Shown: positions 43,171 to 54,640, counted from the first letter of the stretch. The stretch: 64,000 nt of DNA from Papilionanthe hookeriana x Papilionanthe teres (GCA_022702705.1 CM040434.1:18767771-18831770); one strand, 5' to 3'. Numbers and translations are program-made. The notes: a model not told the origin generated them from the sequence alone.

Positions 43171-43730
43171 TTGAATTAAAAATAACATCACCTAAGACAT
43201 AAAGAATTTAAAAATAAATATTAAGCAACTTGAACACTATTCCAAACTTAAACCCATTAACTGAAATTAAATTAAATCATAAACCATTTGAACATCAATT
43301 TGCCCTCGAAAGCTTTTGTTGTCATAACTCCTAAACAGAACGTTAAGTGAAGTGTTACTTCACTCATAGGATATTCAAATGTCCTAGTTCACTGAGTAAG
43401 ATAACAACAAAACTTGAATTCCCGGACGATTAATTCATTTGTATAATAAAATTTTCTTGGACTTAAAACGATCCTAGAAATATTGAAAAGATGTTTAAGA
43501 TTTGTCTTAAACACTTCCTCAATATGATAGGACATTTATAAGAACAATCGAACTTAATTGTTCTTTGATGAAGAAAATCGTCCTCAAACCAAAACACAAG
43601 AACCTAGACATCATAGGAGATGACTAGCTATAGGATTAGGAACTTGGTAGAAAACCATAACCCTTCCCTTAGCTTTTCCTAGGAACTTGCTTTAAATGCT
43701 TAAATATTCTAAATTGTGTTTTAAGTGCAG

Positions 43731-43756
43731 CCTGGGATGACGGGAAGACCCTCCAG
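43731..43756 (+). other. Putative 26-nt ATG mini-exon in LTR C
   Basis: TTTTAAGTGCAG acceptor, then 26 nt with ATGACGGGAAGACC (ATG 43737-43739), then the donor GTACGC. The 20 coding nt would give M-T-G-R-P-S plus two bases. It is 1.5 kb before the LTR 3' end, so its partner exon would be in the last part of the LTR or in the element interior. Confidence 0.5.
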
Positions 43757-44890
43757 GTACGCTTTTATTTTATTGCAATTTACTTTCTTGCAGTTTACTT
43801 TATTACAAATGCACTTTACTTTTCTTGCATGATAAACAATCGTTGCATGAAAACCCACACCTTTAGGATAGTCCCTAAACTTGAAACCAAAACTAAATTA
43901 AAAGTCATTACAAGATAAAATTCACCGCCACAACATTTCAAAATATAAAACAATTCAAAATTTAATCACAAACAGAACACAAAACTACAATTACAACTAA
44001 ATTAAAACGTCTTGTTGGATGATCGGGAATACCTCGGATGATGTAACCTATGTGTTGCTAACGGGATTTCCCACGGTCTAAATGAAAGTGTGGAACTCAT
44101 TTAGTTGAGTTTAGCAAATTCATCTGGACTAAGTGAATCCGATAAAAATAACGATGCCGGAAGGATTGAACCGTGGGATCTTAACCGGTGTTGTTATAAT
44201 CAACTTTAAGATTTGTTTTAACTAAAACACTAAAAAGCACTTGAATTTTAAGATTTTCTCTAAACCAAAACACTTTTCTCATCTCCTGATTTATGACTTC
44301 TAAAACTAAACCTCTCGCAACAACAAGGAGCTCGGAGCATGGTGGGCAGCACGGCCATCGTCATCAGCAAAACCTGAGTCTACTTCAGCAAAACTTTCTT
44401 AGAATTAAATAACCAAGCCATAGGATTTCGAGGTAGTTTGCCTAGTGCAACATAAACCCTCAACCTTTTGTTAGGCATTTGCATTGCAAATTAAGCCCTA
44501 ACCGGTCTTAGGATTCCGAGGTAGTCATCTGATACGACATAAACCCTCACATCTTCGAGGCTATTTATATGATCATGTCATACGAACATAAGTCCTAATT
44601 AATTAAAATTGGCAAGATCAAAACATTAAACAAACATTAGGACTTTCCTAAATCCAAGCCAAATAATAGGATAGTCAGGAAATTACCGAAGTTCGCTTCG
44701 AATCTGTAATTTCTCCTACTTTTCTTCCTTTGAATTCCCAAAACAAAATGTTCCAAATTTGATCCATTCCCTATTGAAATTCTAAAAATTCAATCCTCGA
44801 AAACTTAAACTTTGAGATTCTTGAGAGCGGAACTACCGATTATTATCGAGAGTTTTCTTAGGTGATTCTCGTCACTTAAGATGTAATTAA

Positions 44891-45118
44891 CTATAGGGGC
44901 TTGCCCTTATAGGGAATTTTAAGAACCCAGGTAATATAAACCCTGCTTAATTCATTTATATTAAGCAGGGTAATTTGTCGGCTTATAAAATTGGTTTGCA
45001 GACTAAACGGATGTCACAAATCTTTTAGTTTATTTAATCGAGCCCCACCGTCAAACAGTGTGTCTATTATTCGGGATAGATACACGGTTTGTGATGCGGT
45101 GCTCGTTTATATAAACTA
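44891..45118 (+). other. Three-hairpin cassette near the 3' end of LTR C
   Basis: Hairpin I (44891-44912) is identical in arms and loop to that of copy B. Hairpin II (44940-44971) is a 12-bp stem ACCCTGCTTAAT / ATTAAGCAGGGT with an 8-nt loop. Hairpin III (45026-45118) has outer arms TAGTTTATTTAATCGAGC / GCTCGTTTATATAAACTA and apical arms GTGTCTAT / ATAGATAC around an 8-nt loop. The cassette ends 162 bp before the LTR end (144 bp in B). A role in RNA packaging, dimerisation or reverse transcription is possible; none is shown. Confidence 0.78.
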
Positions 45119-45280
45119 TCCGGGATGTGAGATCGGTTTGATTTCATATCTTAAAATTATTTTCAAATTCAAATACTACTTTTCAAATTATTTATTTAAA
45201 TTAAATTAAAAATTCGCCGACAACTTCTGTTAGGCGAGCCCTTTTCAAAATAAAACATATAACCTAAAAATATGCCGACA

Positions 45281-45285
45281 AAGTG
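45281..45285. repeat. Target-site duplication AAGTG, right of LTR C
   Basis: Repeats 37816-37820 exactly. Confidence 0.85.
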
Positions 45286-48011
45286 TCTCTTCAATAATAA
45301 CTCCTTTTAACCGCCCCAAATCCTTTTAGAAAGTCCACTTTATCATTTTCAATTAATTCCCCAAAATACACACGAATCACCGCTTCAAAAATCGTCTAAA
45401 TCTGATGTATATTCTAGAAGCTATGTTAAAAACTGTCACCAGCACTTAAGTGCAAATTTTGTGCACTCAGTTGCCCTCTGGTGGTACCTAAGTGCCATGT
45501 ATGGGAGCTTAGCCACCCGACACAGGTACATAAGTGTCTGTTTCAGCTCCTATGGCTCTGATGTGCCTCGGTTCGACCTATTTTGCTCTGATATGCTCCA
45601 TTTTAGTCATTTTTGTTCCTTTTACTCTAATCACTCTAATTTCTTCAATTTGTTGTACCTACAACCAAAAACATGAGAAAACATACATTTAATGTGCAAT
45701 ATCATTAAAAATATAGCATGAAAAATAGTGCATTTTTAGGCGTATCATCGATCAAACCTAAAAAACAGGATGATCGGCCTAAGATGGCCGATCAAACCCA
45801 AAAGGATTGGTTAGTCATGCTGGAGCGGCCGATCAAACTGGAGTGCTCATGCAATCATGCATATGATATGCAACATGATTCACATGCAAAAATGTAATAA
45901 ATTATCACACATATACGATGCCACCAAAAATACTTGATGTCGTGTGGAACTCATCCTAATGACCTTGCATTGGCACCTAGTTGGTGACACTCTTAGATCA
46001 GTGACATAGTTGCCTCCGGCTTTGGCGTGAATATGTAGAGGATTTCACCCTCGAATTTCTCATAGGGAAAGTCCTTCACCATTCGTAGGGAGTAATAGCT
46101 ACAAAGCTTTCTCCATCTTACGAATTCCCGTGATCTCGTAGGATGGGCTAGCTACAAAGCTTCTCCCATCCTTCAAGATCAAACTCTCTCAACCACTCCA
46201 AGACGGCTGGAGGTGCCAAAGCCATGGGAATCGATATTCCTACTCGTTAGGATTTAGGCCTAGATTTTACAAAAGGGGATCACTCGGGTACGTTATGAGT
46301 GTCCGACAAAGGATCACTAGCCTAGAGTTACCTCTATGAAATCAACGACCAACAAAAGGGAGCTTGGTGGTGCCAAAGCCATTGGAAATCGAGATTCATA
46401 CCCATTAGAATTTAGACCTAAGGTTCACAAAAGAGGATCGCTCAAATTCGCAAGGAGTATCAGATGAAAACTCCCTAACCTAGGGCTAACTTTTAGAAAT
46501 CAACGGCCAATAAAAGGGAGCATGGTTATGCTGACTATCGTCGACCAACCATGCTCACCTTGTGTGGGTGGCCAAACCTACAATGCAAAACCTAGACTAA
46601 CGTAGGACTGGCTAGGGAAGAAATGTGAAGATTTAGAAAATCTCACAATCGTAATTATTGTGGATGCATTTCTTCAAGTGGGATGAATCTCTCCTATCGG
46701 TAGGAGAGAAGCCCACATTTTGGAGGTGCTCCAGTGGTGCTCTGAAGATCATCCAGAGAGCTAGGATAAAACTCTCCTCAAGAAGATGTCCTCACACTCT
46801 CTCAGGAAATGTGGTAGATGAAGATGCAGGAGATGAGGAAGAAGAAGGTGAAGGATAAGAAGAAGATGAGAAGAAGAAGGTGAAGGTCAATGGGTTAGTC
46901 ATTAGCTCTCCCCAAGAGGTTCTCTCGAAAGCCTCTCCAAGCTTCTCCCAATGTTCTCTAAGAATCTCCCCAAAATCTTCTCCAAGCTCTTCTTCAGCCT
47001 CTTCATGGATGGTCACCCTCCTCTTCTCCTCAGCTCACCCCGAAGAAAAAATGTTGTGGAAACTGCCAGGGGAAAGGTATGACCCAAGACGGAGATCGAG
47101 AGAGAGCCCAGGGGAAATGAGGCATTCCTCAGTTTTAAGATAGCTCGGCCCACCAATTGACCAAAAGGTCTTGTTAGAACCAAATGAAGCATTCAAAAGG
47201 AAGGTAAAAAAGGAATTTCACACCCTCTTTTACCATCCCAAGGCTCATCATCATGACCCTGTCAATTTGGCTGCCTCAGTGACCAAAATAGGTGCCAAAA
47301 TGGCAATTTTCTTAGTGCATGGACCCTGGTGCTAAGATGCCAGTCTGGCGCCCAGGTGCCACCCAGTTGGTGCCTACTTCATGGGCTCCTGAAAAGAGGT
47401 AATTTTTGGAGTTTTGGGTGCCTAAGCACCTTGAACTGGCTTTTAAAGCCTAGTTTGACATCCAGGTGTCGGAGACTAGTGTCAAACGTTCGATGGCTCG
47501 AGTTAACATGTTCAAAAAGGCATTTTGGGTGCCAGGCTCCCGAGGTTGTCGCCTACACTCTGATTTTCACCGGGAGCATTCGACGAAGGATTTTCTTGAT
47601 GTGTAAGCTATACGAGACTCCGTATGATGAAATATAGTCTCATAACTCCAAAATTGAGTATTCTCATTATTCATTCACCAGGTAATTGTTGTCAACGGTT
47701 GTCCTAAGTAAGAACATGGGTATGGTATCCCAAACCTTAACTTCCTCATAGCACGTGTATGATGATTTTGAGACTTCCCTTGGCCATGAAAGGCTCCAGA
47801 TGGATTGGTGGTAGCTTCTAAACACTATAATAAGCACTGAATATGTCTCAAATCCTGAATAAGCCTTTCTGATGGCAAGCCTCGTCGGTGGAGCTAAATC
47901 ATCACCAACTTTAGCTCCTTGCTCTGAAAAGTCCTAAAGAGTCCCGAGTGGTTCGCTTGAGCTACCGGATGCTACGCATGAACCATAGCTCAGCTCATGT
48001 CACGCAGAAGG
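45286..48011. other. Unassigned repeat-like region between C and E
   Basis: No gene recognised. Contains GGCCGATCAAAC words (45760-45850), a 156-bp tandem duplication (46213-46525), a GAAGAAG-rich stretch (46820-46890) that opens frames on both strands, and TGGTGCC/GGTGCCA words (47320-47540) like those in Athila-type LTRs. Probably older retrotransposon non-coding DNA. Confidence 0.5.
46213..46525. repeat. 156-bp tandem duplication
   Basis: GGTGCCAAAGCCAT begins at 46213 and again at 46369; the two copies align through ATCAACG-CCAA-AAAAGGGAGC at their ends with scattered differences. Confidence 0.85.
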
Positions 48012-48016
48012 ATAAC
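48012..48016. repeat. Target-site duplication ATAAC, left of E
   Basis: ATAAC directly before the 5' LTR of E and again at 61294-61298 directly after the 3' LTR. Confidence 0.88.
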
Positions 48017-49639
48017 TAATTCACCAAAAATATGTTGGAATTTTCATATATATTTCGTACTCATTTTTTGTGATATTTCACTTTAAAGGATATTTTTCAT
48101 GTTTTATTGCAAGTATGATGATTTTTATTGCAAGTATGGTGATTTTAGGCATTTAGAGCAAAAGAAGCAAATAAAGGAATGAATTTAGAGTAAAAAGAAG
48201 AAAAATCTATAATTCAGCTTTCTGGTGCCGATGATGCCCAATTCCGAAGAGCACCAGAAATTAAAATACTCTGGGCGCTGATGGCGCCAAATGTCGGTAG
48301 AGGCTAGATTCATTGCATTTAGATGACTTTCGGAGGATTGATTGAGGCATCTCTTGAGGAATTCATTTCTAGACTATTTTAAAGTGAATTTTGCACCAGA
48401 AAAAGGTGTGAAGTGTGTAGAAGTTAGAGTTTGGTTATTGTACAGAGTTTAGAGTCTAGGGTTTGGTGTGAGAAAGTGTTGTTTTGTGAAGGATTTTTCT
48501 CTAAGAGTTATAAGAGGAAAAGGAAAGTGAGTGATTGCTTCTACCTTACTGTTCTAAGCTGGAATAGTGTGTTGTTGTAAAGAGGGAAAGAGATTCAAAA
48601 GAACTTCTAGGGATTTGCTTCGGAAAGAAATTGAGATAAGTTGTGTTTACTTCTTATTGTTTGTATGACTTTACTTTTATATATATAATTCTTATTTTGT
48701 TGTATCTTCCTCATCAATTCTAAGTAGATTTCTTGTCTTTCTCCTTACAATGAGATATGGTGAAGTGATGATTTCATTGGATGTGTTATGTGAATGTTAA
48801 GAAATTGTGATGATTTTTCACTTCATACTTCATTTACTTTTCATTCTGGCTAATTGAATTGTTAAAATTTGTTGTGAAACATACGATCCGAGAGGACTAT
48901 GTGTTCTACAACAAAAGTGAAGATCACATTCAATGTCCATGAATGAGTAGTGTAGTTCATGAGGATTGGGTGCAAATAAATAGTGAAATATGGTTTATTG
49001 GATGAAGAATTGGAGATTTTAGGATGACAGACTAAAATCTCCAATTTGGTCCGAGTGTTTGGAAATTAAAGCATTAGCCTTTAGGTAAAAGGAAGTGGGA
49101 GCTCTAGAGTGAGAGTCAGTATCCTCCCATCCTAACACAAATTTATGAACTAAACCTAGGATTAACCGATGTTCTTTATAGCACTCAGAAGGGAGTAAAG
49201 AATAAATATGCTCCTATTTTGCACAATACAAATTTTCTTCAATCTTTATCATTCACTCATCATTACATCATTGTAAGGGGAGTACACTTTCTCCAAATTT
49301 TGAACCTTTCAATACAAAACTTAGTTTAGTCATAGTTAACTTTATTTCGACATTTAGAAAGTACTTTAGTGATCGTAGAATCTTTAGCATCATTAAACTT
49401 TAGAAACTTTAGTATTTACTGTACATGCATTGTAATTTGAATATTGGATTTTTGTGCTACACTTTAAAGATTTACATCCTCCCTATAGGATCTATAACCA
49501 GAACTCCATTAGAGCCTTGTATTATTTGAGTGATATGTATAGTTGTGTATAGATTGGTTAATTTCTTATTAAACTGATTATACTTTGTGACTGAACTGAA
49601 AATACTTTTTAAATACTTATTGAAAACTGCCGAGATTGA
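48017..49639 (+). mobile_element. 5' LTR of E
   Basis: Aligns end to end with 59692-61293. The first bases are TAATTCACC where the 3' LTR has TGATGCACC, so the terminal TG has mutated. It ends GAGATTGA against GTGATCA in the 3' LTR. Confidence 0.9.
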
Positions 49640-49644
49640 GTTTT

Positions 49645-49662
49645 TGGTGTTGTTTCCTGGGA
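49645..49662 (+). other. Primer-binding site, tRNA-Asp type, decayed
   Basis: TGGTGTTGTTTCCTGGGA, 5 nt after the 5' LTR, is a mutated form of the TGGCGCCGTTGCCGGGGA site used by Athila-type elements and complementary to the 3' end of tRNA-Asp. Most changes are C to T or G to T. Confidence 0.75.
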
Positions 49663-49828
49663 GGTAACAATAAATTTAGTAGTAATTGAAAACCTTTATT
49701 TCATAATTTGTAATTGTGTGCTTACTTACTTTTAAGTGTACTTAGTGTGATTATTTATGCGTAGAATTGTATATGAAGGTTTAGTACCTTACTATTCAGA
49801 GTTAGAACATACTATTAGAAAATTTTGA

Positions 49829-51157
49829 AATGATTAAAAAAATCTAAAAATTTGAACAAAATGATGAACAATTTAGATAATTAAAAAAATAAAAATGAAC
49901 ATCAACATAGATCTTTAAGAGATTATGATAACTCTACAGTAAATGAAATTCACTTAACTATTTCAAATTTCTATGTAGCTGCTAATTCATTTGAACTTAA
50001 ACCTGTTATTATCTAAATGGTACAAAATCATCAATTAGGTGGAACACCAAATGAAGATCCTAACTTACATCTTGCTAGTTTTCTAGAATTGTGTGCTACA
50101 TTTAAATATGACGGAGTGTCGAACGAAGCTGTCAGATTTAGACTTTCCTTTTTCATTAAGGGATAAAGCTAAGGCGTGGTTAAATTTGTTAACACCTGAA
50201 TCTATCAGAACTTTGGGAGAACTATCAAAAAAATATTTGTCAAAATATTTCCCTCCATTAAAAACTGCTAAGCTTAGAAACTATATACATCTTTCTGTCA
50301 GTTTGAAGGGGAATCAGTATATGAAGCTTGGGAAAGATTTAATAATATCTTTAGGAAAAAAATCAAACATTTTATAATGGATTATTGGGATCTCTTAGAT
50401 TGATTATTGATGCTATTGATGGTGGATCATTAATGTCAAAACCTTTTAATGAGGCATTATCATTAATGGAGGGATGGCTACTAATAATTTTCTATGGTCC
50501 TCTGAATGGGTAAATCCAGAAAGAGTAGCTAATATTCATGAGTAATATCTATGTTGACTTCTCAAATTGCTGCTATTTCAAACAAAATAGATCAATTTAA
50601 TATGAATTGTGCTCAAACGCTCAAGTGTTAGAGGAAAATTTATTGAGACAAATAGTAGATTCTCAATCATCTGATGAAACCTTGAATGCTATAAATAATA
50701 GACCCAACAATCCTTATTTGAAATATTATAATCTTTGTTGGAAAATCCACTCAAACTTAAACTGGAATAATAACACTGCTACTGTTAATCTGCAGTGGGG
50801 GAATAATTATGTGAACTCATTAGGAAATTCGAAAAACTAGGGACACAGTAACTATAGACCTTCTTATCCTCCATATTTTCATAGTAACCCGCAATTTAAG
50901 GAGTAGAAATTGTCTTTGGAAGAATTAATATTAAACATGGGTAATCAATTACAAAGTCAAGGTAATCAATTACAAAGTCAGGAAGCTGCAATTAAAAATA
51001 TTGAAAATCAATTAGAACATATTGCTACTGCACTTATTAATAGACCTTCAGGAACTCTCCTTAGTGATGTTGAAGTTAATCTAAAGGATCAAAATATAGA
51101 ACAAATTGAGGCTATTCAATTAAGAAGTGAAAAAGAAGTGAAAACAAGAGTGCAATA
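49829..51157 (+). pseudogene. gag remnant (Athila type) (E)
   Basis: Broken frames with clear gag motifs: SLRDYDNSTVNEIHLTIS, NSFELKPVII, LGGTPNEDPNLHLASFLELC, FKYDGVSNEAVRF, then in another frame SLRDKAKAWLNLLTPESI and LSKKYLSKYFPPLKTAKLRN (retrotransposon gag domain), and near the end QEAAIKNIENQLEHIATAL...IQLRSEKE. The start is approximate. It forms the virus-like particle shell. Two tandem GNQLQSQ units are present near 50940-50980. No CCHC knuckle seen. Confidence 0.8.
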
Positions 51158-51393
51158 AGAAGCTGAAGTTGAGAAAGATAAGGTGGAAATTAAAAAAGGT
51201 AACAACAGCATATATCCAGATTTAGAATATCTGCTTAAACCAATGAAATTTACTGTAAAAAGACCACCACCTCCAATTTCTCAAAGATTGAAACAAAAAA
51301 GAGAGATAAACAATTTTCAAAATTTTTAGAAATCCTTAAAGAATTAACAGTAAAATTCTCTTCGTTGAAGCCTTAGAAAAAATGCCTAATTAG

Positions 51394-51895
51394 GTGAAGT
51401 TTATAAAATATATACTTAATTGGAAAAGGAAGTTTGTAGATAACAAGACTATCGCATTCAATGAAGAGTGTAACGCAATTATTCAAAAAAAGCTTCCTGA
51501 AAAACTTAAAGATCCGGGTAGCTTCACTATACCTTGTGCTATTGGTGGAAATAATTTTGGAAGAGCATTATGTGATTTGGGAGCCAGTATTAACCTCATG
51601 CCTCTATCAACTTTTAAAAGGTAGGGAATATGAGAAATTTCTCCTACTTCTGTAACTCTTCAGTTAGCTGATTATTCTATTACTTATTCTAAAAGAGTTA
51701 TAGAAGATGTATTAGTAAAGGTTGATAAATTTATCATTCCTGTGGATTTTATTTTTTTAGATATGGAGGAAGATAAACAAATTCCTATTATTTTAGGAAG
51801 ATCATTCCTTGCAACTATAAGAGCTATGATAGATGTTCAAAAAGGAGAATTAACTATGAGAGTAAATGATCAAGAGGTAACATTTAACATTTGAA
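51394..51895 (+). pseudogene. Aspartic protease domain (E)
   Basis: IIQKKLPEKLKDPGSFTIPC, RALCDLGASINLMPLS (active-site loop), a stop and shift near 51622, then ITYSKRVIEDVLVKVDKFII, MEEDKQIPIILGRSFLATI and IDVQKGELTMRV in a second frame. Typical Athila protease order; inactive. Confidence 0.85.
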
Positions 51896-52417
51896 AATAA
51901 ATGAAATATCTCGTGACAGAAAAAGATAATGAATTCTTTCAAATGGAAATTTGTGATTATCTGAAAGTTAATCATTTTAAGGAAAAGTTTGAAGAGAAAA
52001 AAGAGCAAGATGATTTGAATATGAGGATGAAAATGAAATGGAAGATAAACATGATGAGATAGATAATGAAGAACTGGATTATGCTAAGGAAAGATTTAAG
52101 ATGTTGGATACTATATAAAATGATAATAAAAGCCTAATTCTATCTATCATAAAACCTCCTGAACTTGAAATAAAAATACTTCATGACCATCTAAAGTATG
52201 TGTTTTTAAAAGAATAATCTACATTACCAGTTATTGTATCCTTAGATATAAATGATTTTCAAGAATATAAATTATTAGATACATTAAAAAGATACAAAAA
52301 AGCCTTTGGTTAAACTTTAGCTGATATTAAAGGAATCAGTCATTCGATCTCTATGCATAAAATTTATTAGATGAACAACATAAACCTAAAGCTGATCTAC
52401 AAAGGAGATTAAATCCA
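51896..52417 (+). pseudogene. Protease-RT linker (E)
   Basis: Degenerate acidic linker with NEFFQMEICDYL and EKKEQDDL-like fragments and several stops. No domain recognised beyond its position. Confidence 0.5.
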
Positions 52418-53190
52418 ATGATGAAGGAAGTAGTAAAGAAAGAAATTTTAAAATGGTTGGATGTTGGAATTATATATCATACTTCAGACAGTGCTTGGGT
52501 AAGTCCACTTTATTGTGTTCCTAAGAAAGGAGGAGTGGCAGTTGATTCGAATGAAAGAAATGAATTAATAACTACGAGACAAGTCAATGGTTGGCAAATT
52601 TGTATTGATTATAAAAAATTAAATGCCGCCACTAGGAAAGATTACTTTTCTTTACCTTTTATAGATCAAATGTTGGATAAGCTAGCTGGGGACAAATATT
52701 ATTGCTTTTTAGATGGATATACCGGCTATCATCAAATACTAATTGCTTCTGATGATCAAGAAAAAACCACATTTACTAGTCCTTATGGAATATGTGCTTT
52801 TCGAGGAATGCCCTTTGGATTATGTAACGCACTTGCAACATTTCAAAGATATATGATGTCGGTTTTTTGTAATATGACTGATAATTGAATAGAAGTTTTA
52901 TGAATGATTTTTATGTATTTGGAACTTCATTTGATGCCTGTTTATATAATTTAGAAAAAGCTTTCGAGTTATGTAATAAGATAAATTTAGTTCAAAATTG
53001 AGATAAATGTCAATTTATGATTGCAGGAAGAATTATACTTGAACATAAAATTTCTGAACATGGCATGGAAGTAGACCCTGCAAAAATTTAAATCATTGCG
53101 AAACTACAACCTCCTACTGCAATGAGAGGGGTAAGAAGTTTTTTAGGACATGCTGGTTTCTACAGACAATATATTAATTTTTTTTAAAAA
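52418..53190 (+). pseudogene. Reverse transcriptase domain (E)
   Basis: KEILKWLDVGIIYHTSDSAW, VSPLYCVPKKGG, GWQICIDYKKLNAATRKDYF, YYCFLDGYTGYHQI (first catalytic Asp), FRGMPFGLCNALATFQRYM. After a stop (52886) and shift, the FMDDF-type motif reads FMNDFYVFG, so a catalytic Asp is Asn. Then DKCQFMIAG and RGVRSFLGHAGFYRQYI. Inactive Athila RT. Confidence 0.9.
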
Positions 53191-53699
53191 TTACCAAGCC
53201 TTTGTGCCAACATTTAGAAAAAAATAAGAAACTTGATTTTAATAAAGAATGTTTAAATTCCTTAGAATTATTGAAAGAAAAATTAATCACTGCTCATATA
53301 ATAGTTTCACGTGATTGGGAGAAACCATTTGAACTAATGTGTGATGCTAGAGATTATGCAATTGGAATTATTTTAGGGCAAATGTATGATAAAATTTTCA
53401 AAGTTATGTATTATGCTAGGAAGACTCTTAATGATGCTCAAATTAATTATACCACTACTAAAAGAGAGCTATTAGTTATTGTATATACCTTTGAAAAATT
53501 TAGGTCGTATTTAATTGAGACTAAATGTATAGTGCATACAGACAATTCTGCTACTAAAAATTTAATGCAAAAGAAGGATGTTAAACCAAGACTAATCAGA
53601 TGGGTACTTCTAATGCAAGAATTTGACTTCACGATAGTAGATAGAAAAGGAACTGACAATCAAATAGCTGATAATTTATTTAGGCTGAAACAACATTAA
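53191..53699 (+). pseudogene. RNase H domain (E)
   Basis: FELMCDARDYAIGIILGQ, YYARKTLNDAQINYTTTKRE, LLVIVYTFEKFRSYL, VHTDNSATKNLM, FTIVDRKGTDNQIADNLFRL. Acidic residues expected for catalysis (CDA, KRE, HTDN, NQIAD) are visible. The frame is open for 165 codons, the best preserved part of this pol. A single RNase H, unlike elements F and H. Confidence 0.9.
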
Positions 53700-53792
53700 C
53701 TATTTGATTTTGAAGATGAAATTACAGAAACATTTTCTGATGAGCAACTTTATAAAATTAAGAAATGGAATTTACCGTGGTATGCTGATATT

Positions 53793-54640
53793 ATGAATTT
53801 TATTGTTAGTGATATTTTACCACCTGAATTAACAAAGCAACAACATAAGAAATTTATGTATGATGCCAAATTTTATTTTTGGGATGACCCATATTTATAT
53901 AAACAATGTAAGGATCTATTTATTAGGAGATGTGTGCCTTATGAAGAAATTGAACCAATTATTCAGAGATGTTATGATTCTGAATTTGGGGGACATTTTA
54001 GAACTAACAAAACTGCACACAATATTTTACAATCTGGATTCTCTTGGTCTACTCTTTTTAGGGATGTTAATAGATGTATTAAAACATGTGATCAATGTCA
54101 GCGAGTAGGTAATATTTGTAGAAGAAATGAAATGCCCCTAAATTTTACATTGGAAGTTGAGAACATTGATGTTTGGGGATTATATTTCATGGGATCATTT
54201 ATTCCTTTATTTGAGAATATATACATATTGATTGCAGTAGATTATGTATCAAAATGGATTGAAGCAATAACTTTACCCAGATGTGACGCTATGAGTGTTT
54301 CAAAATTTTTAATGAAAAATATTTTTACAAAATATGAAATGTCGAGAGTTATCATTATGATGGTGGCTCTCATTTTAGAAATAATATGATTCAGAGATTA
54401 GTTAAAAATATAATATTATGCATAGAATCTCAACCACTTATCATCCCTAAACTACTGGTTTTGCTAAAGTATTTAATCGTGAAATTAAATGAATGGAGAA
54501 AACTGTAAATCCCCACAAATTAGATTGGTCTATTATATTAGATACTGCATTATGGGCATATAGAACTGCTTATGAAACTCTTATAGGAATGTCTCCTTAT
54601 AGACTAATTTTTTGGAAAGAATTTCCGCTTATTAGTAGAA
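53793..54640 (+). pseudogene. Integrase, zinc-binding and catalytic domains (E)
   Basis: HHCC module (GGHFRTNKTAH, CIKTCDQCQR), then DVWGLYFMGSF where the first catalytic Asp (usually GIDFMG) is Tyr, IAVDYVSKWIEAITLPRCDA, a shift before YDGGSHFRN, and GFAKVFNREIK where the catalytic Glu is Lys. LDTALWAYRTAYETLIGMSP closes the core. Two of three catalytic residues are lost. Confidence 0.88.

Larger units (their letters stand above)
37821..45280 (+). mobile_element. Giant solo LTR, copy C (7.46 kb)
   Basis: TGTTGACC...CCGACA, 7460 bp, bounded by a perfect AAGTG duplication, so both ends are defined. There is no internal region and no second copy beside it, hence a solo LTR left by recombination between the two LTRs of a full element. 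In order: terminal hairpin (37825), C-rich U3, TATA box (40180), exon 1 to the donor at 40611, CpG-rich block (40780-40990), conserved CTTGCTCAGTGAACAGAGGA (41090), AATTAA array (42890-43170), complementary GTTCACTGAGTAAG (43387), mini-exon (43731-43756), hairpin cassette (44891-45118). No protein-coding gene is evident. Confidence 0.92.

Noticed and set aside
44881..45130. Helitron 3' end or small inverted-repeat transposon as the source of the hairpins
   Set aside because: No CTRR end at the right distance, no terminal repeats with duplications around the cassette, and it occupies the same place in two LTRs, so it is part of the LTR. Not fully excluded.
46658..47143. Acidic and Ser-rich ORFs on both strands
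   Set aside because: They arise from a GAAGAAG/TCTTCTC-rich stretch that keeps several frames open; no domain and no conserved start.
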